A stretch of DNA of 10,339 bases. Source: Acidobacteriaceae bacterium. Lineage in GTDB: Bacteria; Acidobacteriota; Terriglobia; Terriglobales; Acidobacteriaceae. Both the position numbers and the translations under genes were made by a program. The stretch covers positions 1-10,339 of the forward strand of contig JASHTU010000474.1 of assembly GCA_030040395.1 (NCBI GenBank), in the 5' to 3' direction. Positions 1-7,445 of this stretch are shown piece by piece; the first letter of the stretch is position 1, and the number at the start of each line of letters is the position of its first letter. The notes under the pieces are model-generated. The model was not told the origin of the DNA. It saw only the letters and a list, made by a program, of their open reading frames with translations, and made no database searches.

Positions 1-11
1 GCTTTGGTTCG

Positions 12-370
12 TCAAGCCGTCGAAGCTGGGTTCTTTATCCCAGCCAGGAATGCGGCCGCTCGGTGCCCAAGCCGATCCGCCCGCGTTCGGCCAGCACGCG
101 AGCCTCTTTCAGCGAGTAGAAAACCTCGCCATTCAAGAACTTATCGCACATTCTGGTGGGTTGCGCAGTCGCCGTTGCCCCCGGTTCGAAGTAAAGTGTT
201 GCAGCTCTGATTTGTGCCCACCATTTGCGCAGCTTCCACCGTGGGTCAATGCACCCGGAAAGTAGGACCAGACACGGTTGGGCTCCTCCGGCCGCAGTTG
301 CATGCAGAGGCCATCGTTGAGCCACAATCGGCCCCGTGGTTCCCGCTTCTGCGAAGCCTTCATCTGGAGT
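12..370 (-). pseudogene. Decayed IS3-family transposase (OrfB) remnant
   Basis: Pieces of an IS3-type integrase/transposase can be read on the minus strand in shifting frames. From about 363 down to 235 one frame gives PRGRLWLNDG, then LRPEEPNRVWSY, then THGG, matching the family pattern RLWLNDGSxxRLRP..xVWSYDFVxxRTHDGR. The reading then shifts by one base into a frame with WKLRKW (about 233-216). After an apparent deletion of roughly 90 residues, the C-terminal block CDKFLNGEVFYSLKEARVL..TERPHSWLG runs from about 148 to 38. A missing base at about 36 creates a stop; compensating for it gives a further YKNPAS ending in TGA at 12-14. The first catalytic Asp (expected right after WSY) is absent, and the regions for the second Asp and the Glu are gone, so the gene is dead. 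The left inverted repeat would lie off or at the window edge and is not seen. The upstream boundary is approximate. Confidence 0.8.
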
Positions 371-603
371 TTCCTTTCTTGACCCCGAAACGGCGCCAGT
401 ATACGCCACTCTTGGCTGTTCTTGGAATTGGAAAATGTCTTTTGATGCCAGCGCCCCCGGGGTGTCTGGTGATCCGCACCGACTGCTTTCGGCGTGGGAG
501 ATTTGCGGGCTAACCTACGCCCGGCGCCGGCCAATTGTCGGGTCGGGGGCGGTAAAACCCGGCGAGGACCTTGAGGAGCCGATCATCTATGGCGTAGTGG
601 CGA

Positions 604-768
604 ATGTCTGTTTTTCGCTCGGCTGACACGGCACTTTATCGTGGTCGCCCACGAGCCACTCTCTACAATGCCGGATCGATCTTCTCAGTAATCCTGACCG
701 CGTTGCCGGGAATCTGGGCCATCGTTGGGTGGTGCATCACACTTTATACCGGGAAGAAGCTGGATTGA
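604..768 (+). CDS. Possible small single-pass membrane protein (54 aa)
   Basis: An ATG at 604 opens a 54-residue reading frame, preceded in frame by a TAG stop at 595-597. The N-terminal half is basic and polar (MSVFRSADTALYRGRPR), followed by one strongly hydrophobic stretch, about residues 27-48 (IFSVILTALPGIWAIVGW), and a charged end (TGKKLD). That gives one predicted membrane helix with positive charge at both flanks. No clear Shine-Dalgarno precedes the ATG, and third-position G+C looks lower than in neighbouring genes. I do not recognise a family. It could be a real small membrane protein, the C-terminal relic of a longer membrane protein, or chance. The surrounding DNA is otherwise gene-poor. 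Confidence 0.3.
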   Translation: MSVFRSADTALYRGRPRATLYNAGSIFSVILTALPGIWAIVGWCITLYTGKKLD

Positions 769-1060
769 GACGCAGCCATTCTCCCAATTCCCTTCAACCC
801 CGAATTTTCGCCTATGCTTCCATTATTCTTTGGTTAACATTCTACCCACCTTCGGCGACGATGGTGCTGATGGCCGCTCGGACTGCTGCTGGCAGGATCC
901 GTCGCAACCTGCACGGTCAGCCCACATTGATTCGCGGCATGGCCTAGGGATTTTTCGGAGAGGCTCGAGTTCAGGCACGATCCGCGGTTCCAACGGGGGA
1001 AAGCCCGACCCGAAGTGAAACTCGCCATACCGGAGCAGCGGTTTTTTGAGCGACGCGCTG

Positions 1061-1090
1061 TTCCCAGGCGAAAAACGGCCCGTGTACACT
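1061..1090 (+). promoter_or_regulatory. Possible promoter of the HIT gene
   Basis: TTCCCA at 1061-1066 (four matches to TTGACA) is followed after 18 bases by TACACT at 1085-1090 (four matches to TATAAT). Transcription from this element would begin about 1096-1098, almost at the ATG (1100), implying a leaderless or nearly leaderless mRNA. This agrees with the absence of any Shine-Dalgarno sequence before the start. Sequence inspection only. Confidence 0.35.
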
Positions 1091-1099
1091 GATCACGCT

Positions 1100-1438
1100 A
1101 TGAGCTGCACTTTTTGCAAGATCATCGAAGGCAAGATTCCTTCCACGGCCGTGTTTCAGGACGATCTCGGCTACGCTTTTGCGGATGTCAACCCCAAGGC
1201 CCCTGTGCACGTGCTGATTGTGCCGCGCGAGCACATTGGTTCGCTTGACGAGGCCAACAAGAGCCAGCGGGACTTGCTGGGCCATCTCCTGTTGGCGGCT
1301 TCCGATATCGCGCGCAAAAAGGGCCTTGGCAACGGCTACCGCATCGTGGTCAACACCGGCGAAGAGGGCGGGCAGACGGTGGATCACCTCCACCTGCACC
1401 TGCTCGGAGGCCGCGCCATGACCTGGCCGCCAGGATAA
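1100..1438 (+). CDS. HIT family protein (HinT-like purine nucleoside phosphoramidase)
   Basis: This is a complete 112-residue HIT-domain protein. HinT-type enzymes hydrolyse AMP-lysine and other nucleoside phosphoramidates in the cytoplasm; the physiological substrate in most bacteria is uncertain. The signature HLHLHLLGGR is at residues 96-105, with His98 the expected nucleophile. It is preceded by NPKAPVHVLIVPREHI (31-46) and followed by the typical HinT ending MTWPPG. Cys3 and Cys6 (CTFC) with His45 and His96 match the zinc-site pattern seen in some family members. The length fits the family (110-120). The start at 1100 is chosen because HIT proteins begin just before the CxxC; a TTG at 1046 in the same frame would add 18 atypical residues. 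No Shine-Dalgarno is visible. It stands alone, convergent with the S10 gene. Confidence 0.95.
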   Translation: MSCTFCKIIEGKIPSTAVFQDDLGYAFADVNPKAPVHVLIVPREHIGSLDEANKSQRDLLGHLLLAASDIARKKGLGNGYRIVVNTGEEGGQTVDHLHLHLLGGRAMTWPPG

Positions 1439-1635
1439 GACAGAGGAACTTAGGGGCCTCCACGCCAGACTCTCAGCAACCCCAAATTCCTGGAGACCTG
1501 GTTCCTCCGTTCCCAATTCCTATATGAGCCGCCGCGAGACTGTGGCAACCCATTGAAAACAGAATATCGTCTCACGGAAATCTTGGGGGGGGACGATGGA
1601 CCCATTTTCAAGCTCGCGAGGATGGCGCCCATGGT
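1439..1635. other. Spacer between convergent HIT and S10 genes
   Basis: This holds no gene or clear terminator hairpin with a T-run on either strand. Two similar blocks, CCCCAAATTCCT and TTCCCAATTCCT, lie about 30 bases apart (about 1480-1525). A run of eight G is at 1585-1592 and an 8-bp palindrome CTCGCGAG is near 1613-1620. Their roles are unknown. Confidence 0.5.
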
Positions 1636-3294
1636 TTACTTGTTCACGTTCTCCGAGCTGCGAATGAACGCCGCCACCCGGTCGTGCAACTGTTTGCGGC
1701 ACTCCTCCCGTACATACACCATGTGGCCCGATTCGTACCAGTCGTATTCGATGTTTTTGGCCAAAGTTTCCGGAATCGGTAGGTGCTCTTCTTCGTACAT
1801 CGCCCCGAAAAACGGCGTCGCCATGTCGTAGTAGCCGCCGTTCACCATCACTTTCAAGTGCGGATTGGTCTTCAAGGCATCGGCTAGGTCCGCGCTCACA
1901 TTGGTCCCGCCCGCGGAGCCGAAGCCGCCTCCCTCCCCGTGCCGCGTCCAGTCCCAATGGACGCCGTCAAACAACGCATCGGACAGGTAGGTTTGGCCGG
2001 CGCCGTACTTCAGGTCGTTGCGCAGGTAAATGTTGATCAGCGCCGTGTAAGCCGATGAGATCGCGGCGCTCTGCGGATCGTACTCCGACCCCTCGCTTAA
2101 GGGATCGATGGTCGGCCCCAGGAAGCGCGTATCGTATCGCCCCGTTGTCATATCCTCCGCGTCCGCGAAGCTCTTTTCAAATTCACCCCCATTCACGCGC
2201 AGGTCCGCCTTGATCAGATAAGCCACCGGCAAGCCGGTGTATTCGTGCAGCTTCTCCGCCACTGCCTGCTTTTCTGCGTTGCTCAACCCCGTGCCCAGGG
2301 CCAGCGCGTGCATATACTCGCCCAGAGCGTAGTCCTCCACGTCCTTCAAAAACGGACCCAATGCGGTCGGCTGCTGCGGCAGCTTCTTGTGAAACCACGC
2401 GGTAGCCGCGTAGGTGGGCAATGCCAGCTCGTAGGGCAGATCCACGCCGGGGTTACGCTTGGCGGCGTCGATATCGGAGGTGAAATTAAAAATCTGCGAG
2501 AGCAGAATCACGCCGTTCAAATCGACATTTTTGCCGTTCTCAAGCAGGTTCGCCAGCACCGCGGAGCGCGTCGTTCCATAGCTCTCGCCAAAGATGTACT
2601 TCGGCGAGTTCCAGCGATTGTATTTGGAGAGAAAGCGGACGATAAACCGCGCGAACGCCCCCGCATCTTCATCCACGCCCCAAAAGGCCTTCCCCGCATC
2701 CTTGCCCGCCAGCCTCCCAAAACCCGTGCCCGGCATGTCGATGAACACCTCGTCGCTCACATCCAGCAAGCAATCCGGGTTGTCCACAAGCTGATAGGGC
2801 GCCCCGGGCAAATGCGTATCGCCGTTCGTGACCACGTGTTTCGGTCCCAATGAACCCAAATGGAGCCACATCGTCGAGCTACCTGGGCCACCATTGTAAA
2901 AAAAAGTCACCGGCCGGTCTTCGGCGTTCGCGCCGGTCTTAAAGTAGGCCACGTAAAACATGTGCGCCACCGGAGGCGTCTCCGCGGGGTTCTTAGGCTC
3001 AGAGAGCGCAAGCTGGCTGCCCGGCTGCGGCTTACCGTCCGGCCCCAGTTGCGCATCTGCGGCGTCGGTCGCGCCTACCGTAATCGTCCCCGCCACGGCC
3101 GCGTAGTCAATGCGTTGGGCGGACAGCTCCACGGAACCCTTGGTGGTCACCTCGGTGGGTCCCGGGCCCTCCGCCGCGTTCCCAGACGCTGCAGGCTTGG
3201 CGGCGGATTGGTCTTGCGCGGCCCATGCCGGCCCGGCCAAAGCAAAGAGGACGCCTGCGACAAAGGCCGCTGGAATACGAGATGAATTATGCAC
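1636..3294 (-). CDS. Exported serine carboxypeptidase (peptidase family S10)
   Basis: This S10-family carboxypeptidase removes C-terminal residues from peptides and is predicted to act outside the cytoplasm. Numbered from the TTG two codons upstream, it shows a signal peptide (hydrophobic VAGVLFALAG, cleavage after AWA near residue 27), a low-complexity Ala/Pro linker (30-50), and the oxyanion-region motif NGGPGSS at 136-142. The nucleophile is Ser240 in FGESYGTTRS. Asp492 (GGYYDMATP) and His526 (YESGHMVY) complete the triad. About 550 residues is normal for bacterial members. The start is set at GTG 3294 because GAGGAG lies exactly 8 bases upstream; the TTG at 3300 has only 2 bases of spacing. 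It is divergent from the S9 peptidase gene, and both products are exported. A near-consensus -10 element lies 35 bases upstream. The acid pH optimum known for eukaryotic members cannot be inferred here. Confidence 0.95.
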   Translation of the reverse strand: MHNSSRIPAAFVAGVLFALAGPAWAAQDQSAAKPAASGNAAEGPGPTEVTTKGSVELSAQRIDYAAVAGTITVGATDAADAQLGPDGKPQPGSQLALSEPKNPAETPPVAHMFYVAYFKTGANAEDRPVTFFYNGGPGSSTMWLHLGSLGPKHVVTNGDTHLPGAPYQLVDNPDCLLDVSDEVFIDMPGTGFGRLAGKDAGKAFWGVDEDAGAFARFIVRFLSKYNRWNSPKYIFGESYGTTRSAVLANLLENGKNVDLNGVILLSQIFNFTSDIDAAKRNPGVDLPYELALPTYAATAWFHKKLPQQPTALGPFLKDVEDYALGEYMHALALGTGLSNAEKQAVAEKLHEYTGLPVAYLIKADLRVNGGEFEKSFADAEDMTTGRYDTRFLGPTIDPLSEGSEYDPQSAAISSAYTALINIYLRNDLKYGAGQTYLSDALFDGVHWDWTRHGEGGGFGSAGGTNVSADLADALKTNPHLKVMVNGGYYDMATPFFGAMYEEEHLPIPETLAKNIEYDWYESGHMVYVREECRKQLHDRVAAFIRSSENVNK

Positions 3295-3302
3295 GGGCAA
3301 TT

Positions 3303-3308
3303 CTCCTC
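3303..3308 (-). promoter_or_regulatory. Shine-Dalgarno of the S10 gene (selects GTG start)
   Basis: CTCCTC on the plus strand reads GAGGAG on the minus strand. It is 8 bases from the GTG at 3294-3292 and only 2 bases from the in-frame TTG at 3300-3298. The spacing strongly favours initiation at the GTG. Confidence 0.7.
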
Positions 3309-3328
3309 GCGGGAATTCAGGAAGGGAA

Positions 3329-3334
3329 ATTATA
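3329..3334 (-). promoter_or_regulatory. -10 promoter element (TATAAT) for the S10 gene
   Basis: ATTATA on the plus strand reads TATAAT on the minus strand, a perfect sigma-70 -10 hexamer within a small AT-rich patch. It is 35 bases from the GTG start, which would give a leader of roughly 25-30 bases including the Shine-Dalgarno. No good -35 match (TTGACA) is found 16-18 bases further upstream, and there is no extended -10 TG. Activation by a regulator, or divergence of the local sigma-factor preference, is possible. Confidence 0.45.
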
Positions 3335-3601
3335 AGTCATCCCTGTGTAGTGAGGTGCTTAACCGGGCCCGCGACCGCCCGCGAATCGCAGTCGTTTTAT
3401 GGAGCCTTAATTTGAGCTGCAGGAGTTCGGTCAAGGCGCCGCGGGAATCGGCCGCAGGACCCCAGGCTGCCCTTGCATTGGAGAAGTCGACACGGATGGG
3501 GATGAGGACGCACAGGCAACGCGGGATTGCGCCTGCCGCTGAAGGCGACACGGACAGTCCGGCGCTGCGGGCGCCGTATGCTTCTTGCAGGGGAAATTGT
3601 C

Positions 3602-5728
3602 ATGCGGCTCTTTTTCGGCCTTGGACTCGCGCTCGTAGTGTCGAGCGCGGCGCTCGCGCAGATGATTCATGGACGCGGCGGCATTACGCTGCCGCCTCCG
3701 CCTGAGGCGCCCGTGGCGCCCGTGGTCGACGATTACTTCGGGATCAAGGTCACCGACGATTACCGCTGGCTCGAAGACGCCAATAGCCCCCAAACGCAGG
3801 AGTTCATCAACACCGAGAACGCTTACACAGCACGCTACATGGATCAGGCGCGGATTCGATCGCAAGTCGTGGACGAGCTTGAATCGCTCGAGCAGGTGTC
3901 GGCGTGGACTATTCCCATCCAGCGCGCCGACGATTACTTTTTCGAAAAGCGCCTTGCCGGCGAGGATCAGGCTTCGATCTATGTGCGCCATGGCTGGACG
4001 GGCAAGGACAAGCGGCTCGTCGATCCGGCTCAGCTCAGCCGGGATCCCAACACCTCGGTAGTTCTGCTTGATGTATCGAGGGACGGCAGCGAACTGGCCT
4101 ACGGCGTGCGCCAAGGCGGCGCGGACGAAATCACCCTCCACGTCTACGATGTAAAGACGGCCAAGACGCTCTCCGACGAACTGCCCCCGGCGGTCTATTA
4201 CTCGGTGAACTTTACGCCCGATGGAACCGGCCTCTTTTACACGCGCACCGACCGCCAGGGCACGCTGCTGTACGAGCACAAGCTGGGAATGCGCGCTTTT
4301 CGCGACACGCTGCTCTTTGGCCGCGAATTTCGCGGTGAGGAGCTGGGACCGCTCGATCTGTTCTTCGCTACCGTCACCGACGACGGCCATTACCTGGTGG
4401 TCGAAATCGATCGCGGCGTGCCGGCCCGCCGCGTGGACATTGTCTATCGCGATCTCACCAAGCCGGGATCGTATTTCGATGTGCTGACGTGGGGAATCGA
4501 TTCGCGCTTTTCCGCAATCTATGACAAAGGCTCGTGGTATGTGAAAACCGACTACAAGGTTCCCAACGGCTGCATTCTTAAAGCCTATCCGGGCATCATG
4601 CCTGACGCGTGGGACAAGATTGTCCCGGAAAGCTCCGACGTCATCGACGATTTCTCGATCGTGGGCAACAAGATTTACGTCAACCGGCTGCACGACGTAA
4701 AAACCGAGACCTCGGTGTACTCGCTGGACGGCAAACCGGCAGGGCGCATCGAATACGACGGGATCGGGTCAGCCTCGATTCTCGCCGGCCGCACCTCTGA
4801 CCGTTATGGCTTTCTCAGCTTCGAGTCCTACATCCAGCCGCCAACCATCTATCGCGTGGACACGGTCACCGGCCGCCGCGAGATCTTTGCACAGCCCAAG
4901 ATTCCCTTTGCCGCCAGCGATTACCAGCTCCAGCAGGTTTTTTATAAGTCCAAAGACGGAACCCAGATTCCCATGTTTATCGCCGGCAAAAAGGGCTTGC
5001 GGCAGGACGGCGCGGAACGGTTGCTGATGACCGGCTACGGCGGATTCGACCTGAGCGAGCTGCCCTCGTGGAACCCCGCGTGGGCGTTGTGGATCGAGCA
5101 AGGCGGTTGGTTTGCACTGCCCAACCTGCGCGGCGGAGGCGAATACGGGGAGAAATGGCACGAACAGGGTATGTTCGGCAAAAAACAGAACGTCTTCGAC
5201 GATTTCTTCGCCGCCGCGGATTACCTGATCCAGAACAAATACACCTCGCCGGAGCACTTCGCCATCACCGGCCGCTCCAACGGCGGCTTGCTCATGGGCG
5301 CGGCGATCACCCAGCGGCCAGACCTGTTCTCGGCCGTTCTCTGCGGCTATCCGCTGCTCGACATGTTGCGCTATCAGAGTTTCGAGCAGGGCGAGCATTG
5401 GACCACGGAGTACGGCTCCTCGGCCAACGAAAAGCAGTTTGAGTACCTGCTCAAGTACTCGCCTTATCAAAACGTGAAGAAAGGTGTGAAATATCCTGCC
5501 GTGATGTTCTTCACCGGCTCAAGCGATACGCGCGTGGACCCGCTGCACGCGCGCAAGATGACGGCGCTGACGCAGGCGGACTCGGCGAGCGGCCGCCCCA
5601 TTCTGCTGCACTATAGTCTCTCCGGCGGCCACTCGGCCGGAGTGGGCGTGGAACAAAAGATCCAGGACGACGCCGACCAGCTCACCTTTCTATGGACGGA
5701 AACAGCACAGCCGGCCGCGCACAAGTGA
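3602..5728 (+). CDS. Exported prolyl oligopeptidase (peptidase family S9A)
   Basis: This 708-residue serine peptidase is predicted to cleave short peptides after proline; specificity is inferred from the family. The signal peptide is residues 1-19 (MRLFFGLGLALVVSSAALA, then Q). The N-terminal block VDDYFGIKVTDDYRWLED (42-59) is the standard S9A entry. A beta-propeller follows to about 430, then the alpha/beta-hydrolase domain with NLRGGGEYGEKWHEQG (508-523). The triad is Ser559 (TGRSNGG), Asp642 (SSDTRV) and His677 (SGGHSAG); Arg644 matches the substrate-binding Arg of porcine POP. Length is typical. The start at 3602 is chosen because AGGGGA precedes it by 7-8 bases and the signal peptide begins there; ATG 3578 and an upstream start at 3527 would bury the signal. 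It is divergent from the S10 carboxypeptidase and followed by a hairpin. Confidence 0.95.
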   Translation: MRLFFGLGLALVVSSAALAQMIHGRGGITLPPPPEAPVAPVVDDYFGIKVTDDYRWLEDANSPQTQEFINTENAYTARYMDQARIRSQVVDELESLEQVSAWTIPIQRADDYFFEKRLAGEDQASIYVRHGWTGKDKRLVDPAQLSRDPNTSVVLLDVSRDGSELAYGVRQGGADEITLHVYDVKTAKTLSDELPPAVYYSVNFTPDGTGLFYTRTDRQGTLLYEHKLGMRAFRDTLLFGREFRGEELGPLDLFFATVTDDGHYLVVEIDRGVPARRVDIVYRDLTKPGSYFDVLTWGIDSRFSAIYDKGSWYVKTDYKVPNGCILKAYPGIMPDAWDKIVPESSDVIDDFSIVGNKIYVNRLHDVKTETSVYSLDGKPAGRIEYDGIGSASILAGRTSDRYGFLSFESYIQPPTIYRVDTVTGRREIFAQPKIPFAASDYQLQQVFYKSKDGTQIPMFIAGKKGLRQDGAERLLMTGYGGFDLSELPSWNPAWALWIEQGGWFALPNLRGGGEYGEKWHEQGMFGKKQNVFDDFFAAADYLIQNKYTSPEHFAITGRSNGGLLMGAAITQRPDLFSAVLCGYPLLDMLRYQSFEQGEHWTTEYGSSANEKQFEYLLKYSPYQNVKKGVKYPAVMFFTGSSDTRVDPLHARKMTALTQADSASGRPILLHYSLSGGHSAGVGVEQKIQDDADQLTFLWTETAQPAAHK

Positions 5729-5729
5729 C

Positions 5730-5760
5730 AGGGCGCACATTGAAAGACCGATGTCGCCCT
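5730..5760 (+). terminator. Terminator-like hairpin after the S9 gene
   Basis: AGGGCG (5730-5735) pairs with CGCCCT (5755-5760), and ACAT (5737-5740) pairs with ATGT inside it, with one bulged C and a loop of about 10 bases. It begins two bases after the TGA. There is no following T-run, so it may be a transcript-end stabiliser, or a terminator that does not depend on a U-tract. Confidence 0.5.
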
Positions 5761-6006
5761 AACCGGGAAACGCGTTGGTCCGGATTGAGTATCTCTAGTA
5801 CATGTTCCGGCGTAATCTCACGTGCAACAACGTTCCTCCGATAAGGGAAGTGCGGAGCTGTTGCCGCGCGTTTCGGGCAAGCCGCCGTTTCCGCCGGGCT
5901 CTTGTTTCCAGAGTAGGCAATTTAGATTTTGCATTGCGTCAAAAACCAAAATCGGCTGCCCCGGTTTTTAAGGCGAAGCGCCAGGGAGCCGTGGGACCAG
6001 GAAAAG
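5761..6006. other. Spacer upstream of the GAF-EAL gene
   Basis: No gene is evident. An AT-richer patch near 5903-5930 (TTGTTT, then TAGATT after 15 bases) might be a weak promoter, but spacing and matches are poor. AACGTTCCTC occurs at 5829-5838 and again at 7437-7446, downstream of the gene. AGGA at 5999-6002 is the likely ribosome binding site, with a short 4-base spacing. Confidence 0.4.
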
Positions 6007-7404
6007 ATGTCGCAAATTGAGACGCACGAGCAGTTCAAGATCGCCGCCCTGGAGCGGCAACAGGAGAGCGCTCGCCGGTCCGCGCTAGCGTCCGCAGCGA
6101 TTCTCGATACGGCGCCGGAGCCGACCTTCGACGCCATCACGCGGCTAGCGGCCGAGTACTTCCGCGCCGACACCGTGCTGCTGGGTTTCGCAGACGAGAG
6201 CCGCGTGTGGATCAAGTCGTATTGGGGTGAGGCGGTAAGGGAACTCCCGCGCTCCGGTTCGATTTTCGAGAGGGTGCTTGCGGAGGGCGGCCCGGTGGTG
6301 GTTTCGAATATCGCCAACGACCCCGAGTTTGCGGGGAACCGCATGAGGCTCCGCCGCCTCGAGGTGGCCTCATTTGCCAGCGTGCCGGTGCGCTCCCCCG
6401 CTGGAGAAATTCTCGGCAATCTGACCATCTTCGGCATCGAGCCCCGGCGCAAAATGGTGGTGGACGAACTGCGCATGTTAGAGAGTCTAGCCGAGATGGT
6501 GGCCAATCAACTGGAACTGCGCAGGTTGCGGCAGGCGATCGGCAGCCAGGGCTCTCGGCCGTGCTCTGGTGACCGCAAAGTCTCAGGAATCTGGCCGCGC
6601 TTGCCGGACCTGCGCCGCGCCCTCGACCAACGCCAGTTTGTTCTCTATTACCAGCCCGAGGTTGAGTTGGCCACGCGCAAGATCATCGGACTTGAGGCGC
6701 TTATTCGTTGGGTCCACCCCGATCGTGGAGTGGTCCCGCCCATAGACTTTATCCCCGCCGCCGAAGAATGCGGCATGATCTTGCCCATCGGCGACTGGGG
6801 GCTCGCCGAAGCCTGCAATCAGATTCAGAAATGGTGCGACGAGGATCTCCGCCATCGCTCGTTGCGGGTTTGCGTCAACCTTTCGGCGCGACAGTTTGCG
6901 CGCGAGGGACTGGCCGATCACGTCGAGGCCCTGTTGCGCCAATTTGGCGTCTCCAGCCGCCAGCTTGGCCTGGAGATGACCGAGTCCAGCCTGATTACCG
7001 ACGCGCACACCGCCATGGAAGTCCTGGGCAGTCTGCGCCGCCTGGGTGTTTCGCTGCTGATGGACGACTTCGGCACCGGCTACAGCTCGCTGCACCACCT
7101 CCACTCGTTTCCCTTCGACGTGCTCAAGATCGACCGCTCGTTTGTCGCCCGCATCACCGACGGAGAGCAGCCGCTGCAGATCGTCCGCACTATTATCGAC
7201 CTGGCCCGCGTCCTGGGCATGAATGTTGTGGCCGAGGGCATCGAGACCCATGAGCAATTCGGCTTGCTGCAGCAGTTGGGTTGCCGCTATGGGCAGGGAT
7301 TTCTCTTTGCTCGCCCCATGCCCGCAGAGGATGTAAGCAAACTGCTGCGGCTGCCGGGGCGCGTGCTTCCCAATCCGCCGGCAGCGGCGAACCTTCCCAA
7401 CTGA
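6007..7404 (+). CDS. GAF-EAL cyclic-di-GMP phosphodiesterase
   Basis: This 465-residue cytoplasmic protein is predicted to hydrolyse c-di-GMP to pGpG, lowering the second messenger that promotes sessile growth. Residues about 28-175 form a GAF sensor domain ([40 protein letters not shown]), followed by a helical linker. The EAL domain spans about 197-447. All recognised catalytic and metal residues are present: Glu230 (GLEALIRW), Asn291 (VNLSARQF), Glu323 (LEMTES), Asp353-Asp354 ([10 protein letters not shown]), Lys374 (LKIDRSFV), Glu410 (AEGIET) and Gln430. There is no GGDEF domain, transmembrane segment or receiver domain. The GAF ligand cannot be told. The start at 6007 is chosen over TTG 5929 because AGGA precedes it and the 26 extra residues are unlike a GAF N-terminus. 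It lies 278 bases after the S9 gene, so it is probably a separate transcript. Confidence 0.93.
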   Translation: MSQIETHEQFKIAALERQQESARRSALASAAILDTAPEPTFDAITRLAAEYFRADTVLLGFADESRVWIKSYWGEAVRELPRSGSIFERVLAEGGPVVVSNIANDPEFAGNRMRLRRLEVASFASVPVRSPAGEILGNLTIFGIEPRRKMVVDELRMLESLAEMVANQLELRRLRQAIGSQGSRPCSGDRKVSGIWPRLPDLRRALDQRQFVLYYQPEVELATRKIIGLEALIRWVHPDRGVVPPIDFIPAAEECGMILPIGDWGLAEACNQIQKWCDEDLRHRSLRVCVNLSARQFAREGLADHVEALLRQFGVSSRQLGLEMTESSLITDAHTAMEVLGSLRRLGVSLLMDDFGTGYSSLHHLHSFPFDVLKIDRSFVARITDGEQPLQIVRTIIDLARVLGMNVVAEGIETHEQFGLLQQLGCRYGQGFLFARPMPAEDVSKLLRLPGRVLPNPPAAANLPN

Positions 7405-7433
7405 ACGCCGCAAGCGCGCAGGAATCCGCCTCC

Positions 7434-7445
7434 AGGAACGTTCCT
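7434..7445. repeat. 12-bp perfect palindrome AGGAACGTTCCT
   Basis: This perfect 12-base palindrome lies between the GAF-EAL stop (7404) and the ribbon-helix-helix start (7552). Its position and symmetry would suit an operator for a dimeric regulator. The ribbon-helix-helix protein encoded immediately downstream is one candidate, by position only. Confidence 0.35.

Larger units (their letters stand above)
371..1099. other. Gene-poor stretch between IS remnant and HIT gene
   Basis: No ORF here shows a recognisable family, a good ribosome binding site and consistent codon use together. Two overlapping plus-strand ORFs are the only candidates: 435-626 (63 residues, no recognised motif, no Shine-Dalgarno) and 604-768 (listed separately). 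A patch near 780-850 is less GC-rich than its surroundings. The stretch adjoins a transposase relic, so it may be decayed accessory DNA; that is inference. Only the promoter-like element just before the HIT gene (1061-1090) stands out. Confidence 0.55.
3295..3601. other. Divergent control region between the two peptidase genes
   Basis: About 307 bases separate the S10 and S9 start codons. The S10 side contains a Shine-Dalgarno and a TATAAT box (listed separately). The S9 side has AGGGGA about 7-8 bases before its ATG, but I could not find a convincing -35/-10 pair for it. No gene is visible inside, and no obvious operator palindrome was seen. Confidence 0.5.

Noticed and set aside
178..260. 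tRNA-like CCCGGTTCGAAG sequence
   Set aside because: It resembles a T-loop but has no matching acceptor, anticodon or T stem, and it falls inside the transposase relic.
435..626. 63-codon plus-strand ORF in the gene-poor region
   Set aside because: There is no recognised family, no Shine-Dalgarno and no membrane or domain signal. It is mentioned only as context for the ORF at 604-768.
971..1516. 181-codon minus-strand ORF over the HIT gene
   Set aside because: It is antisense to a certain HIT domain and shows no motif of its own.
2245..2853. 202-codon plus-strand ORF within the S10 gene
   Set aside because: It is a shadow of the S10 coding strand, with no domain or ribosome binding site.
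3431..4693. 420-codon minus-strand ORF antisense to the S9 peptidase
   Set aside because: It lies opposite a clear prolyl oligopeptidase with a signal peptide and intact triad. Its translation shows no family motif; such shadows are common opposite GC-rich genes.
4769..5470. 233-codon minus-strand ORF opposite the S9 catalytic domain
   Set aside because: It overlaps the conserved catalytic region on the other strand and has no recognisable domain.
6583..7413. 276-codon minus-strand ORF opposite the EAL domain
   Set aside because: The plus strand encodes all EAL motifs; the antisense translation is compositionally odd and unrecognised.
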